A stretch of DNA of 25,545 nucleotides from CBDTTM01 sp965363355 (GTDB lineage: Bacteria; Bacillota; Negativicutes; Selenomonadales; Selenomonadaceae), in contig CBDTTM010000014.1 in assembly GCA_965363355.1 (NCBI GenBank), positions 1-25,545 on the forward strand. Reading direction: 5' to 3'. The notes beneath the pieces are model-generated. The model searched no databases. It saw nothing but the letters and a program-made list of their open reading frames with translations, and was not told the DNA's origin. Of this stretch, positions 6,978 through 14,242 are shown one piece after another (the first letter of the stretch is position 1; each line of letters starts with the position of its first letter). Both the position numbers and the translations under genes were made by a program.

Positions 6978-8393
6978 TTATTTTTGAACCCACTGTGTAT
7001 GAAATACGCCTGCCATATCGCTTCTTTCATAGGTATGCGCACCGAAATAATCACGCTGTGCCTGAATCATATTGGCTGGCAGCACGAACTGACGATAACT
7101 GTCATAGTAATCCAGCGATGCGCTAAAGGCCGGCAAAGGAATTCCTGCCATTTTCCCCAAAGCGACAACTTTTCGCCAATTATCTTGTGCTAGCCTTAAA
7201 CTATCACAGAAAAAATCATCCAGCATGAGATTTGCCAAATCCGGTTTTTCTTTGAAGGCTGCGGTGATCCGGTCTAAGAACTTAGCCCGAATGATGCAGC
7301 CACCACGCCACAAAAGAGCGATATTCCCATAATCAAGCGACCATTCATAGGCATCATTTGCCGCCTTTAAAAGGGCAAAACCTTGTGCATAAGAACAAAT
7401 CTTAGAAGCATATAAGGCATCATGAACTGCTTGAATCAAAGCTTCCCGCTCCTGCTTAGCGACCGATTTCGGTGCTGGCAAAATCCCTGCCGCCTTTATG
7501 CGTTCTTCCTTATATGATGACATGCAGCGAGCAAATACAGCTTCCGTTATTGTTGGCACCGGCACTCCTAAATCAAGTGCATTTTGTGAAGTCCATTTGC
7601 CTGTCCCCTTTTGCCCTGCCTTGTCTAAAATCATTTCCAGCAAAGGGTTGTCCGTCGCCTCATCTTTTTTCAATAAAATATCTGCCGTGATTTCAATTAA
7701 GTAAGAATTGAGCTCGCCTTCATTCCATTTGGCGAAAATCGCCTGCATCTCATCGCAAGTCAGCCCGAGCAGCATTTTCATGATGTAATACGCTTCGCTG
7801 ATCAGCTGCATATCACCATATTCGATGCCGTTATGGACCATCTTCACATAATGCCCCGCACCATCTGCGCCCACATAAGAGCAGCAGATTCCGCCAGGAA
7901 CCTTGGCTGCAATGCTTTCATATATGCCTTTGACCTGTTCATATGCCGCTTTATCGCCGCCTGGCATAAGGCTTGGTCCATGCAGAGCGCCTTCTTCGCC
8001 TCCGGATACTCCCAAACCGATGAAATGAATTTGCCTCGAGGCAAGTTCTTTGCAACGCCTTCTGGTATCGAGAAAAAAAGAATTTCCACCATCGATGATG
8101 ATATCTTCTGGCTCTAAATAAGGCAAGAGTTCTTCAATTACGGCATCTACAGGGTTGCCCGCTTTTACCATCAACATGATTTTTCGTGGTTTTTTCAACA
8201 TATGCACAAATTCATCAAGCTGTGCCGCTGATCCAAGGTAATCATCATCGCCGACTTTCTCTGTAAATTCTTTTGTTTTTTGGAACGTCCGATTATAAAC
8301 AGCTACTCGTATACCATGGTTCTTCATATTCAAAGCCAAGTTCTGTCCCATGACAGCTAAGCCAATCAAACCAATATCGTATAAATTTCCCAT
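6978..8393 (-). CDS. gnd: 6-phosphogluconate dehydrogenase, decarboxylating
   Basis: Oxidises 6-phosphogluconate to ribulose-5-phosphate and CO2 with reduction of NADP; third enzyme of the oxidative pentose phosphate pathway. At 471 residues it has the length of the classic long form. It shows the Rossmann motif GLAVMG (11-16), NRT (34-36) at the NADP phosphate site, IIDGGNSFF, GLGVSGGEEGALHGPSLMPGG and catalytic K184 with N188 and E191 in KMVHNGIEYGD. The short GndA-like NAD forms are about 300 residues, so this is the NADP type. Start: ATG 7 bases after GAGGAG. It is last in the zwf-pgl-gnd operon, 36 bp after pgl. Confidence 0.97.
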   Translation of the reverse strand: MGNLYDIGLIGLAVMGQNLALNMKNHGIRVAVYNRTFQKTKEFTEKVGDDDYLGSAAQLDEFVHMLKKPRKIMLMVKAGNPVDAVIEELLPYLEPEDIIIDGGNSFFLDTRRRCKELASRQIHFIGLGVSGGEEGALHGPSLMPGGDKAAYEQVKGIYESIAAKVPGGICCSYVGADGAGHYVKMVHNGIEYGDMQLISEAYYIMKMLLGLTCDEMQAIFAKWNEGELNSYLIEITADILLKKDEATDNPLLEMILDKAGQKGTGKWTSQNALDLGVPVPTITEAVFARCMSSYKEERIKAAGILPAPKSVAKQEREALIQAVHDALYASKICSYAQGFALLKAANDAYEWSLDYGNIALLWRGGCIIRAKFLDRITAAFKEKPDLANLMLDDFFCDSLRLAQDNWRKVVALGKMAGIPLPAFSASLDYYDSYRQFVLPANMIQAQRDYFGAHTYERSDMAGVFHTQWVQK

Positions 8394-8429
8394 TTCAAAA
8401 CTCCTCTCTGCCTATAAAATAACAGAAAT

Positions 8430-9143
8430 TCAGACAAGCAGCTGTGCTGCTGCCCGGTCGAGTATCCAAACCAATTCTCCTGCTTCTGGTTTTATCTCTT
8501 TTGCCGGAAATGATAACGCTGCGCTGCCCTGTAAAATATTTTTTACCATTGCCGCTTTTTCACTGCCAGTGACCAAAAAGCACACAATGCGCCCGCGATT
8601 CAATACGGGATAAGTCAAAGTAACTCGTTCTACTTCTTGATCGATTGGCTTAGAAGGCGCTACCCAGCGCGTTTTTTCCAGCAAAGCGGGCGACTTAGGA
8701 AAGAGTGAGGCCGTATGTCCGTCTGCTCCGAGCCCTAAAAAAACTAAGTCAAAAACCGGCCAGCTAGAAAAAATCTGTTTCAAGGTTTCCTCGTATTTAT
8801 CCGCAGATTGCTGCGGGGTTGCCAAAAAAGGCATGGGAAAAATATTTTTTTCTGGCACCGGAACATGATCGAGCAAAGCTTTCCTCGTCATTTTCTGATT
8901 GCTCAACTCGTCTTCCGGGGCAACGAAACGTTCATCGCCCCAAAAAAAGAAAATTTTAGACCAGTCAATCTGTGATTTCCACTCATCTTTTGCCAACTCA
9001 GCAAACAGTCGTTTTGGCGTAGAGCCTCCAGACAAAGCCACAAGGAATCTGCCTCTAGCTTCAATAGCTTTGGCTGCTTCAGCAGCAAACCATGCGGCTG
9101 TTTTCGTGCAAAGTTCATCTACATTTTCATAAATCTTATTCAT
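8430..9143 (-). CDS. pgl: 6-phosphogluconolactonase
   Basis: Hydrolyses 6-phosphogluconolactone to 6-phosphogluconate. The protein is 237 residues with the DevB/SOL-type motifs ALSGGSTPKRLF near the N-terminus, FFWGDERFV and the GLGADGHTASLFP loop carrying the catalytic histidine. The chosen ATG overlaps the zwf stop by one base (TAATG), suggesting translational coupling. A GTG two codons upstream sits only 4 bases from AGGG and is less likely, though still possible. It lies between zwf and gnd and completes the oxidative branch. Confidence 0.95.
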   Translation of the reverse strand: MNKIYENVDELCTKTAAWFAAEAAKAIEARGRFLVALSGGSTPKRLFAELAKDEWKSQIDWSKIFFFWGDERFVAPEDELSNQKMTRKALLDHVPVPEKNIFPMPFLATPQQSADKYEETLKQIFSSWPVFDLVFLGLGADGHTASLFPKSPALLEKTRWVAPSKPIDQEVERVTLTYPVLNRGRIVCFLVTGSEKAAMVKNILQGSAALSFPAKEIKPEAGELVWILDRAAAQLLV

Positions 9144-10660
9144 TAACACTTCACCCTTCCCGGTTCAAAAGATATTGGAATCAGCCATGTTTTTCGATCG
9201 CGCGCAATCAATGTTTCCGCTTCTGCCGGACCCCATTGCCCTGGTTGGTAATTTGGAAAATTCAATTCTTTTGATTCACTCCATACATCAAGAATCGGCT
9301 GTATGACCTTCCAGGCTGCTTCAACCTGATCCGCCCGCATAAAAAGTCCTGGATCATTTCGCATGATATCGACTAACAGTGTTTCATAAGCATCTGGCGA
9401 AGGACGCTGAAAAACATCCTGATAGCAATACATCATGTCAACTGGCTTTAACTGCATGCCAAGGCCTGGCTCTTTTGCCTGCGTGCGCAAAACGATGCCT
9501 TCATTCGGTTCGATTTGTATGACTAAACGATTTGGCTGAAATACCTGGGTATTGAGGTGTGAAAACGGATGATGCGGCACCGGTCTGAACTGCAAGGATA
9601 TCTCTGAAATGCGCTCTGGCATCATCTTGCCCGTCCGCAAATAAAAAGGTACGCCCTGCCAGCGCCAGTTATCAACAAAAAGCTTCAATGCGGCAAACGT
9701 CTCGGTATTCGATGATGGGTCTACATCTTTTTCGCCGCGATAACCTACAGCAGCTTTTCCATCAACAAAACCGTTTCCATATTGACCGCGCACGGCGTAC
9801 GATGGAACTTTTGCTTTATTGATCAAACGTATCGCATGCATGACATCAATTTTTTTATTGCGGATTTCATCTGCACCAAACGATGTAGGCGCTTCCATTG
9901 CAATCAAGCACAAGAGCTGCATCAAGTGATTCTGTATCATATCCCTTAATGCTCCAGCCGAATCATAATAACGGCCGCGCTGACCGATCCCTATTTTTTC
10001 AGCTACGGTGATTTGCACATTATCGATGAAATTCCGGTTCCAAATTGGCTCCCATAATGCATTGCCAAAACGAAATGCCAAAATATTTTGCACGGTTTCT
10101 TTTCCTAAATAATGGTCGATTCGATAAATCTGTTCTTCTCTAAACACCTGCAATAATTTATGGTTCAACTCGCACGCTGAATCATAATCATGTCCAAAAG
10201 GCTTTTCAATGACGATACGATATCGACTGTCCCCTCGCAGCGAAGGCATTTTCCCCAACTGCTCAATCACTACCGAAAAAAGATTAGGCGGTGTTGCTAA
10301 ATAAAAGATTATATTCGGTGGTTTGCTCCATGATGGATCACCAAGCTTAACCAAACGCTCATAAAGCTTAGGATCATCATAATCTGCTTTGAGATAGTGA
10401 ACATGCTCAGCAAACGAATCCCAATCTCCATGTTCTGCCGGACCGCGACGAGAAAAACGATTGACCCCTTCATGCAGGCGCTGACGCAAAAGCTCATCTT
10501 GAAAATCACTGCGAGCTACACCGACAATTGCATATTGTTCTGGCAAAAAGCCATCAATATGCAAATTATAAAGTGCCGGAATAACCTTTCTAGCAGATAA
10601 ATCACCCGATGCTCCAAAAAGAACAATAACAACAGGATCCGCATTCAAATTTTTGTTCAT
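9143..10660 (-). CDS. zwf: Glucose-6-phosphate 1-dehydrogenase
   Basis: Oxidises glucose-6-phosphate to 6-phosphogluconolactone with NADP, the committed step of the oxidative pentose phosphate pathway. The 505 residues include the nucleotide motif GASGDLSARK (16-25), EKPFG with K153 and the active-site signature RIDHYLGKE (180-188) with the catalytic His183 and substrate lysine K187. The Rossmann motif has SA where many homologues have basic or polar residues such as TK, a mild variation. First gene of the zwf-pgl-gnd operon. Start: ATG about 9 bases after a weak GGAAG site. An AT-rich leader of about 70 nt separates it from the predicted promoter. Confidence 0.97.
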   Translation of the reverse strand: MNKNLNADPVVIVLFGASGDLSARKVIPALYNLHIDGFLPEQYAIVGVARSDFQDELLRQRLHEGVNRFSRRGPAEHGDWDSFAEHVHYLKADYDDPKLYERLVKLGDPSWSKPPNIIFYLATPPNLFSVVIEQLGKMPSLRGDSRYRIVIEKPFGHDYDSACELNHKLLQVFREEQIYRIDHYLGKETVQNILAFRFGNALWEPIWNRNFIDNVQITVAEKIGIGQRGRYYDSAGALRDMIQNHLMQLLCLIAMEAPTSFGADEIRNKKIDVMHAIRLINKAKVPSYAVRGQYGNGFVDGKAAVGYRGEKDVDPSSNTETFAALKLFVDNWRWQGVPFYLRTGKMMPERISEISLQFRPVPHHPFSHLNTQVFQPNRLVIQIEPNEGIVLRTQAKEPGLGMQLKPVDMMYCYQDVFQRPSPDAYETLLVDIMRNDPGLFMRADQVEAAWKVIQPILDVWSESKELNFPNYQPGQWGPAEAETLIARDRKTWLIPISFEPGRVKC

Positions 10661-10735
10661 ATGATTTCACTTCCATCCCATTTATTTTATAATCATTATT
10701 AATAAGTTTTTGTTATCTATTTACTTTATGATTAG

Positions 10736-10763
10736 ATTGTATCACGTTTAGAAAATTTTTCAA
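10736..10763 (-). promoter_or_regulatory. Predicted promoter of zwf-pgl-gnd
   Basis: On the minus strand TTGAAA (10758-10763) and TACAAT (10736-10741) are separated by 16 bp. A TG one base before the -10 gives an extended -10. The slightly short spacer lowers confidence. Confidence 0.5.
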
Positions 10764-10860
10764 CAATAATTCCCACACTTTCCAGCAAAGAAAAATTTTG
10801 TATTCTGGCAAAATCCAGCATGTGTTTTGATCCTGTTCCAGCTTATATTTTTCCCATTTT

Positions 10861-10907
10861 TATAAAAAAAACACGTAGATAAAAGCTTGCTGCTTTTATC
10901 TACGTGT
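10861..10907 (-). terminator. Intrinsic terminator of the DASS transporter gene
   Basis: A perfect 16-bp stem (10871-10886 with 10892-10907) around a 5-nt loop is followed, in minus-strand RNA, by a run of seven U residues. It lies 25 bp after the transporter stop codon. Confidence 0.93.
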
Positions 10908-10932
10908 AAAATCCACCGCAAAATTCTTTAAT

Positions 10933-12333
10933 TTACCACAAACCTAAAACTTTCCACCACATGCTGCCAACACCAATCCATATAATCAAATTGATTATCG
11001 ACACAATGAAACCTTGCTGCCACCATTTACCTTGTTCGATGTAGCCAGCCCCAAAATAGATTGGTGCCGGACCTGCAGCATAATGCGTCAAAGAACCGCA
11101 TAAACTAGATACATAGGCTAAAGACAGTGCTGCCAAAAAAGGCGGGGCTCCGGCTGCTGCCGCAACTGAAACCAAAGCCGAGTACATAGACACCACATGG
11201 GCAGTCATACTGGCAAACCCATATTGTGCATACATGTAAATTGCAACGAGTATCAAGAAAACCGGAACCCAAGAAATTCCTTGTAGACTTGTTCCAACAA
11301 CCTGTGCGAGCCAAGGAATGAAGCCAAGTTTTGACAAATAATCAGCCAAACTGATCAAGCTTCCCATCCAGATGAACGTATCCCAAGCGCCTTTCTCTTC
11401 GAGCACATCTTTCCATTCGAGCACATTTGCCATCAACATGACCGAAACGGCCAGCATGGCAACAATTGTAGCATTCAGCTCTGTATATTGTGCTGTTCCC
11501 CAAAGAAGCAACGCCCCAATAAAAACTACCGCTACTACTTTTTCAGCAAACGTCATCTTGCCCATCGACTGCAATGCATCTTCCGCCAAAGCTTTGGCTT
11601 CTGGTGTATGCGTAACTTCAGGCGGATATACTTTATATAAAAAATAAGGAATGATCAATAAGGATAAGAATCCCGGCACAATCGCCGCCGCGGCCCACAT
11701 CCCCCAAGTCAGTTGAATATGTAGCGCCTGCGCTGCCAATAAGGAAATAAGCGGATTTGCTGCCATAGAAGTCATAAACATCCCAGAAGTTATGATATTA
11801 GACTGATAGCCAACCTGCATCAAGTAAGCGCCAACCCGGTTTGCCGATGCTCCCGGTTCTGAATTGAACGCAGACGCCAAGCTTCGAGCTATCGGATATA
11901 CTATGCCAGCTCCCCGTGCGGTATTCGATGGTGTTGCCGGAGAAATGATGAATTCCGTAAGCGCCAAAGTATAACCGATTTTAAGTGTACTATCACCAAT
12001 TCTCTTAATCAACAAATAGGCAATCCTTCGGCCTAATCCACTTTTGGTGAACGCCTTGGCAAATAAAAAAGCTGCAACAATCAGCCAAATCGTATCACCA
12101 CTAAAACCCGATAAAACTTCTTCTGGTTTCAATATACCACTTAAAGCCGTAAACGTTATACCAATAAAGGCAATAGCACCGATTGGCATTGGCTGCAAAA
12201 TAAATCCGGCAATAACTGCAACAAAAATAGCGAATAAATGCCAAGCTTCCAATTTTAACCCGGCTGGCACAGGACAAAACCAAAGGGCAATGCCAATAAC
12301 TAAAACCAATAAACCACGCTGCATCTTACTCAC
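10933..12333 (-). CDS. DASS/SLC13-family anion transporter (CitT/TtdT-like)
   Basis: Integral membrane carrier of 466 residues with roughly a dozen hydrophobic segments. The family moves di- and tricarboxylates such as citrate, succinate or tartrate, by antiport in the CitT/TtdT branch or by Na+ symport. The signature SPATPSNTARG (131-141) carries the SNT substrate/ion motif; the C-terminal repeat has GSLTHYAAGPAPIYFG, typical of the CitT/TtdT branch. The substrate cannot be read from sequence. Start: GTG overlapping the end of a 42-codon gene by 8 bases, with a GGCGG-type site about 8-11 bases upstream; an ATG three codons later is an alternative. Control appears layered: a GntR-type operator, a consensus promoter, a long palindrome and an attenuator-like hairpin precede the unit. 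Confidence 0.92.
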   Translation of the reverse strand: MSKMQRGLLVLVIGIALWFCPVPAGLKLEAWHLFAIFVAVIAGFILQPMPIGAIAFIGITFTALSGILKPEEVLSGFSGDTIWLIVAAFLFAKAFTKSGLGRRIAYLLIKRIGDSTLKIGYTLALTEFIISPATPSNTARGAGIVYPIARSLASAFNSEPGASANRVGAYLMQVGYQSNIITSGMFMTSMAANPLISLLAAQALHIQLTWGMWAAAAIVPGFLSLLIIPYFLYKVYPPEVTHTPEAKALAEDALQSMGKMTFAEKVVAVVFIGALLLWGTAQYTELNATIVAMLAVSVMLMANVLEWKDVLEEKGAWDTFIWMGSLISLADYLSKLGFIPWLAQVVGTSLQGISWVPVFLILVAIYMYAQYGFASMTAHVVSMYSALVSVAAAAGAPPFLAALSLAYVSSLCGSLTHYAAGPAPIYFGAGYIEQGKWWQQGFIVSIINLIIWIGVGSMWWKVLGLW

Positions 12334-12454
12334 AGATCACACCGCCTTTCTCTACCATACGATCCAATCGATTCACATGCAATACAATCGGTTTCATCTG
12401 ATTTTTCCAAACTTCACCAAATACAAACAACTGTCTTTTTCTTGTACTTTCCAT
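12326..12454 (-). CDS. Small hypothetical protein (42 aa) overlapping the DASS start
   Basis: A 42-codon reading frame begins with ATG 8 bases after a strong AGGAG and ends inside the first codons of the DASS gene (stop at 12326-12328, DASS GTG at 12333). The predicted peptide is basic at its start (MESTRKRQ), ends VEKGGVICE, and has no membrane segment or recognisable domain. The good ribosome binding site and the overlap suggest real translation and coupling to the transporter. It could be a leader peptide or a small accessory protein. I do not recognise it. Confidence 0.55.
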   Translation of the reverse strand: MESTRKRQLFVFGEVWKNQMKPIVLHVNRLDRMVEKGGVICE

Positions 12455-12512
12455 AACACACTCTCCTACTTTATAAAAGCTCAGTTTCCATGCGCAAAGT
12501 TTATCTGCCCAT

Positions 12513-12558
12513 AAAAAAACAAGCTGCATTGACATATATCACATCAGTACAGCTTGTT
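12513..12558 (-). terminator. Terminator-like hairpin in the DASS leader (possible attenuator)
   Basis: In minus-strand RNA a 9-bp stem AACAAGCTG/CAGCTTGTT (12550-12558 with 12518-12526) encloses a 23-nt loop and is followed by five further U residues beyond the stem. It sits between the predicted promoter and the 42-codon gene, so it would stop the transporter transcript unless overcome. The loop DNA contains TGTGATATATGTCA, similar to CRP/FNR-family half sites. Confidence 0.55.
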
Positions 12559-12686
12559 CCATTGAAAAATAAGCATCGCTGGTAATTCCCTTAAACCAAA
12601 ATCAAATAAACCCTGTTCCAATATCGTACATTGTATTATTCACTATTTCGTTCTCTTTTAAAGGCATTTCACGTAATAAATCTCAT

Positions 12687-12717
12687 ATAATGATAAATTA
12701 AATTAATTTATCATTAT
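12687..12717. promoter_or_regulatory. 31-bp palindrome at the predicted DASS transcription start
   Basis: Perfect inverted repeat of 15-bp arms (12687-12701 with 12703-12717) around one base, AT-rich with TGATAAAT/ATTTATCA cores. It touches the -10 element and covers the predicted start near 12709, the position of a repressor operator. In RNA it could also form a 5' hairpin. Confidence 0.5.
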
Positions 12718-12744
12718 TATACATATACGTTATATTAATGTCAA
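12716..12744 (-). promoter_or_regulatory. Perfect-consensus promoter of the DASS unit
   Basis: Minus-strand TTGACA (12739-12744) and TATAAT (12716-12721) with a 17-bp spacer. The predicted leader before the 42-codon gene is about 255 nt. Confidence 0.85.
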
Positions 12745-12750
12745 CACAAA

Positions 12751-12765
12751 ATTGGTCATACCAAT
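12751..12765. promoter_or_regulatory. GntR/FadR-subfamily operator-like palindrome
   Basis: ATTGGT-CAT-ACCAAT is a perfect 6-3-6 dyad centred about 49 bp upstream of the predicted start and 6 bp above the -35 box. It matches the ATTGGTNNNACCAAT form known for PdhR and close to LldR/LutR operators, which respond to pyruvate or lactate. No regulator gene is in the window. Confidence 0.6.
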
Positions 12766-12791
12766 ATTATTGTTTGAATCAATTTTTTCAG

Positions 12792-12844
12792 ACAATAAAG
12801 ACATATTACTATTAATTATGATTATAGTAATATGTCTTTATTGT
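12792..12844 (-). terminator. 21-bp perfect hairpin downstream of the MFS gene
   Basis: Arms 12792-12812 and 12824-12844 are perfectly complementary around an 11-nt loop. It lies 31 bp after the MFS stop, so it is the likely terminator of that gene, but neither strand has a clear U tract. An operator or mRNA-stabilising role is possible. Confidence 0.5.
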
Positions 12845-12875
12845 TATTTCCATATATAGTTAAAGCCATAATTCG

Positions 12876-14060
12876 TTATTTAGGGCTAAAACGATGCCCT
12901 TTTTGGTACAGCCAAAAAGAAAGCATTGCTTGTAAAAACATCAGACCACCGAGCATTTCAAAAGATTTTACAATGCTCGTCGCATGAGCAATGAACCCAA
13001 TAAGTGCCGGACCTAAAAGAATCCCCATATAGCCCATCGTTGTCACTGCAGAAATCGCTGCATTGAGCGGCATCACCGTTTGGCGGCCCAATATTGAATA
13101 TAAGACCGGCACTATGTTTGCTGCACCAAGTCCAACGACTGCAAAACCCAAAAGGGACAGCTTGCCATCGGTCAGAACGATAAGAAAAAATCCTATTCCT
13201 GCAACAATTCCCCCACCAACAACCGCCTGCCGTGCACCGATCAATTGCGTGAGCTTATCGCCGCCAAGCCTGCCAATAAGCATCATAATGGAAAATATCA
13301 TATAGGCGATTCCGGCAGAAGACAATTCCATGCCTCGCATCGAAACGAGGAAAACCGCCCCCCAGTCTTGAATCGACCCCTCAGCCAAAAATAATAAAAA
13401 GCAAAGTAGACCAATCCAAACAGCCAACCCTTTTGGCAAAGAAAAAATGGACGTCCCCGCACCATCTGCACCATAAGGCAAGATATGAGGTGCAATCAAA
13501 AGAAATAAAACAAATAAGAACAGTGCGATTACTGACATCGTCACAACAGGAGATGTCCCAAAGAGATTCATGATCAAGCCAAAAAGGCCTGCACCAGCAA
13601 AGCCACCAATGCTCCACCCACCATGAAATCCGGACATGAGCCTCCTGCCGGCAGCTTTTTCAACGATGAGTGCATGCACATTCGAAACAACATCGACTGT
13701 ACCGATTGCACCACCAAAGAAAAACAACGTTACGGCAAGAAGCTTGATGTCTTCTACCACACTGATGGTAACCAATAAAACAAGCGACGCTGCGACAGCT
13801 GTACTGAGTACTTTTCGACAACCGAGCCGAGCCGCAACCACTCCGGATAAGGGCATCGTCATCACCGATCCAAAACCAATGCAAAGCAAAAGCAGTCCTA
13901 GTACATCTTCTGTCAGCATAAGGCGCTGTTTTACAAACGGGACCAATGGTGCCCAAGCTGAAATCGCGCTGCCGGCAATAAAAAACAGGATTCTCGTCGT
14001 CCATTGCTGAGCCACTCCAGGCCGCATCCGCGGTCTTGTCAAACATTCATTTCCAAACAT
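12876..14060 (-). CDS. Major facilitator superfamily transporter (YbjJ-like)
   Basis: A 394-residue membrane protein with about 12 hydrophobic segments. Between the second and third segments it has the MFS loop motif as GVVAARLGCRKVL, and a second loop IGRLGGDKLTQLIGARQAV in the other half. The glycine-rich stretch GFHGGWSIGGFAGAGLFG resembles the YbjJ/fucose-permease-like branch. The substrate is unknown. Start: ATG 5 bases after GAGGG. A possible extended -10 promoter is at 14116-14124. It has a single-gene layout, bounded by hairpins on both sides. Confidence 0.88.
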   Translation of the reverse strand: MFGNECLTRPRMRPGVAQQWTTRILFFIAGSAISAWAPLVPFVKQRLMLTEDVLGLLLLCIGFGSVMTMPLSGVVAARLGCRKVLSTAVAASLVLLVTISVVEDIKLLAVTLFFFGGAIGTVDVVSNVHALIVEKAAGRRLMSGFHGGWSIGGFAGAGLFGLIMNLFGTSPVVTMSVIALFLFVLFLLIAPHILPYGADGAGTSIFSLPKGLAVWIGLLCFLLFLAEGSIQDWGAVFLVSMRGMELSSAGIAYMIFSIMMLIGRLGGDKLTQLIGARQAVVGGGIVAGIGFFLIVLTDGKLSLLGFAVVGLGAANIVPVLYSILGRQTVMPLNAAISAVTTMGYMGILLGPALIGFIAHATSIVKSFEMLGGLMFLQAMLSFWLYQKGHRFSPK

Positions 14061-14115
14061 AATATCCCTCGATTAATCTAATGTTTTAGCCTAATGATAG
14101 CTTAAGTCACTTTGC

Positions 14116-14124
14116 ATTATAACA
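14116..14124 (-). promoter_or_regulatory. Extended -10 promoter of the MFS gene
   Basis: The minus strand reads TGTTATAAT, a perfect TATAAT with TGn extension, 55 bp before the start codon. No convincing -35 box is present. Confidence 0.5.
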
Positions 14125-14199
14125 TATTTATAAAAGATTTGTTTTATCCGCATTTTCTTAGGCTTGCTTATACTTATATAGGCGCTTTTTCATTGGGAA

Positions 14200-14235
14200 A
14201 TATAAAAGAACGGCCTTTTTCTTCGGCCGTTCTTT
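14200..14235 (-). terminator. Intrinsic terminator of the FecCD-type ABC importer operon
   Basis: A GC-containing 11-bp stem (14205-14215 with 14225-14235) lies 7 bp after the binding-protein stop and is followed by a U-rich stretch in minus-strand RNA. Confidence 0.88.
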
Positions 14236-14242
14236 CCTTAAC

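Larger units (their letters stand above)
12455..12875. other. Regulatory intergenic region before the DASS unit
   Basis: In minus-strand order this 421-bp stretch holds the MFS-side hairpin, the GntR-type site, the promoter, the 31-bp palindrome and the attenuator-like hairpin. Short minus-strand frames occur between 12559 and 12709, for example a 21-codon frame beginning MPLKENE, but they lack good ribosome binding sites and are not called. Confidence 0.7.

Noticed and set aside
10686..10704. AT-rich stretch upstream of zwf containing ATAATCATTAT, reminiscent of a Fur box
   Set aside because: Only the AT-rich core matches; such matches are common in AT-rich intergenic DNA and zwf is not an obvious iron-regulated gene.
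12559..12709. Short minus-strand frames such as a 21-codon MPLKENE frame in the DASS leader
   Set aside because: No usable ribosome binding sites, and lengths are expected by chance.
13636..14010. 124-codon plus-strand open frame antisense to the MFS gene
   Set aside because: It mirrors the MFS coding frame, has no ribosome binding site or recognisable domain, and is explained by the codon bias of the real gene.
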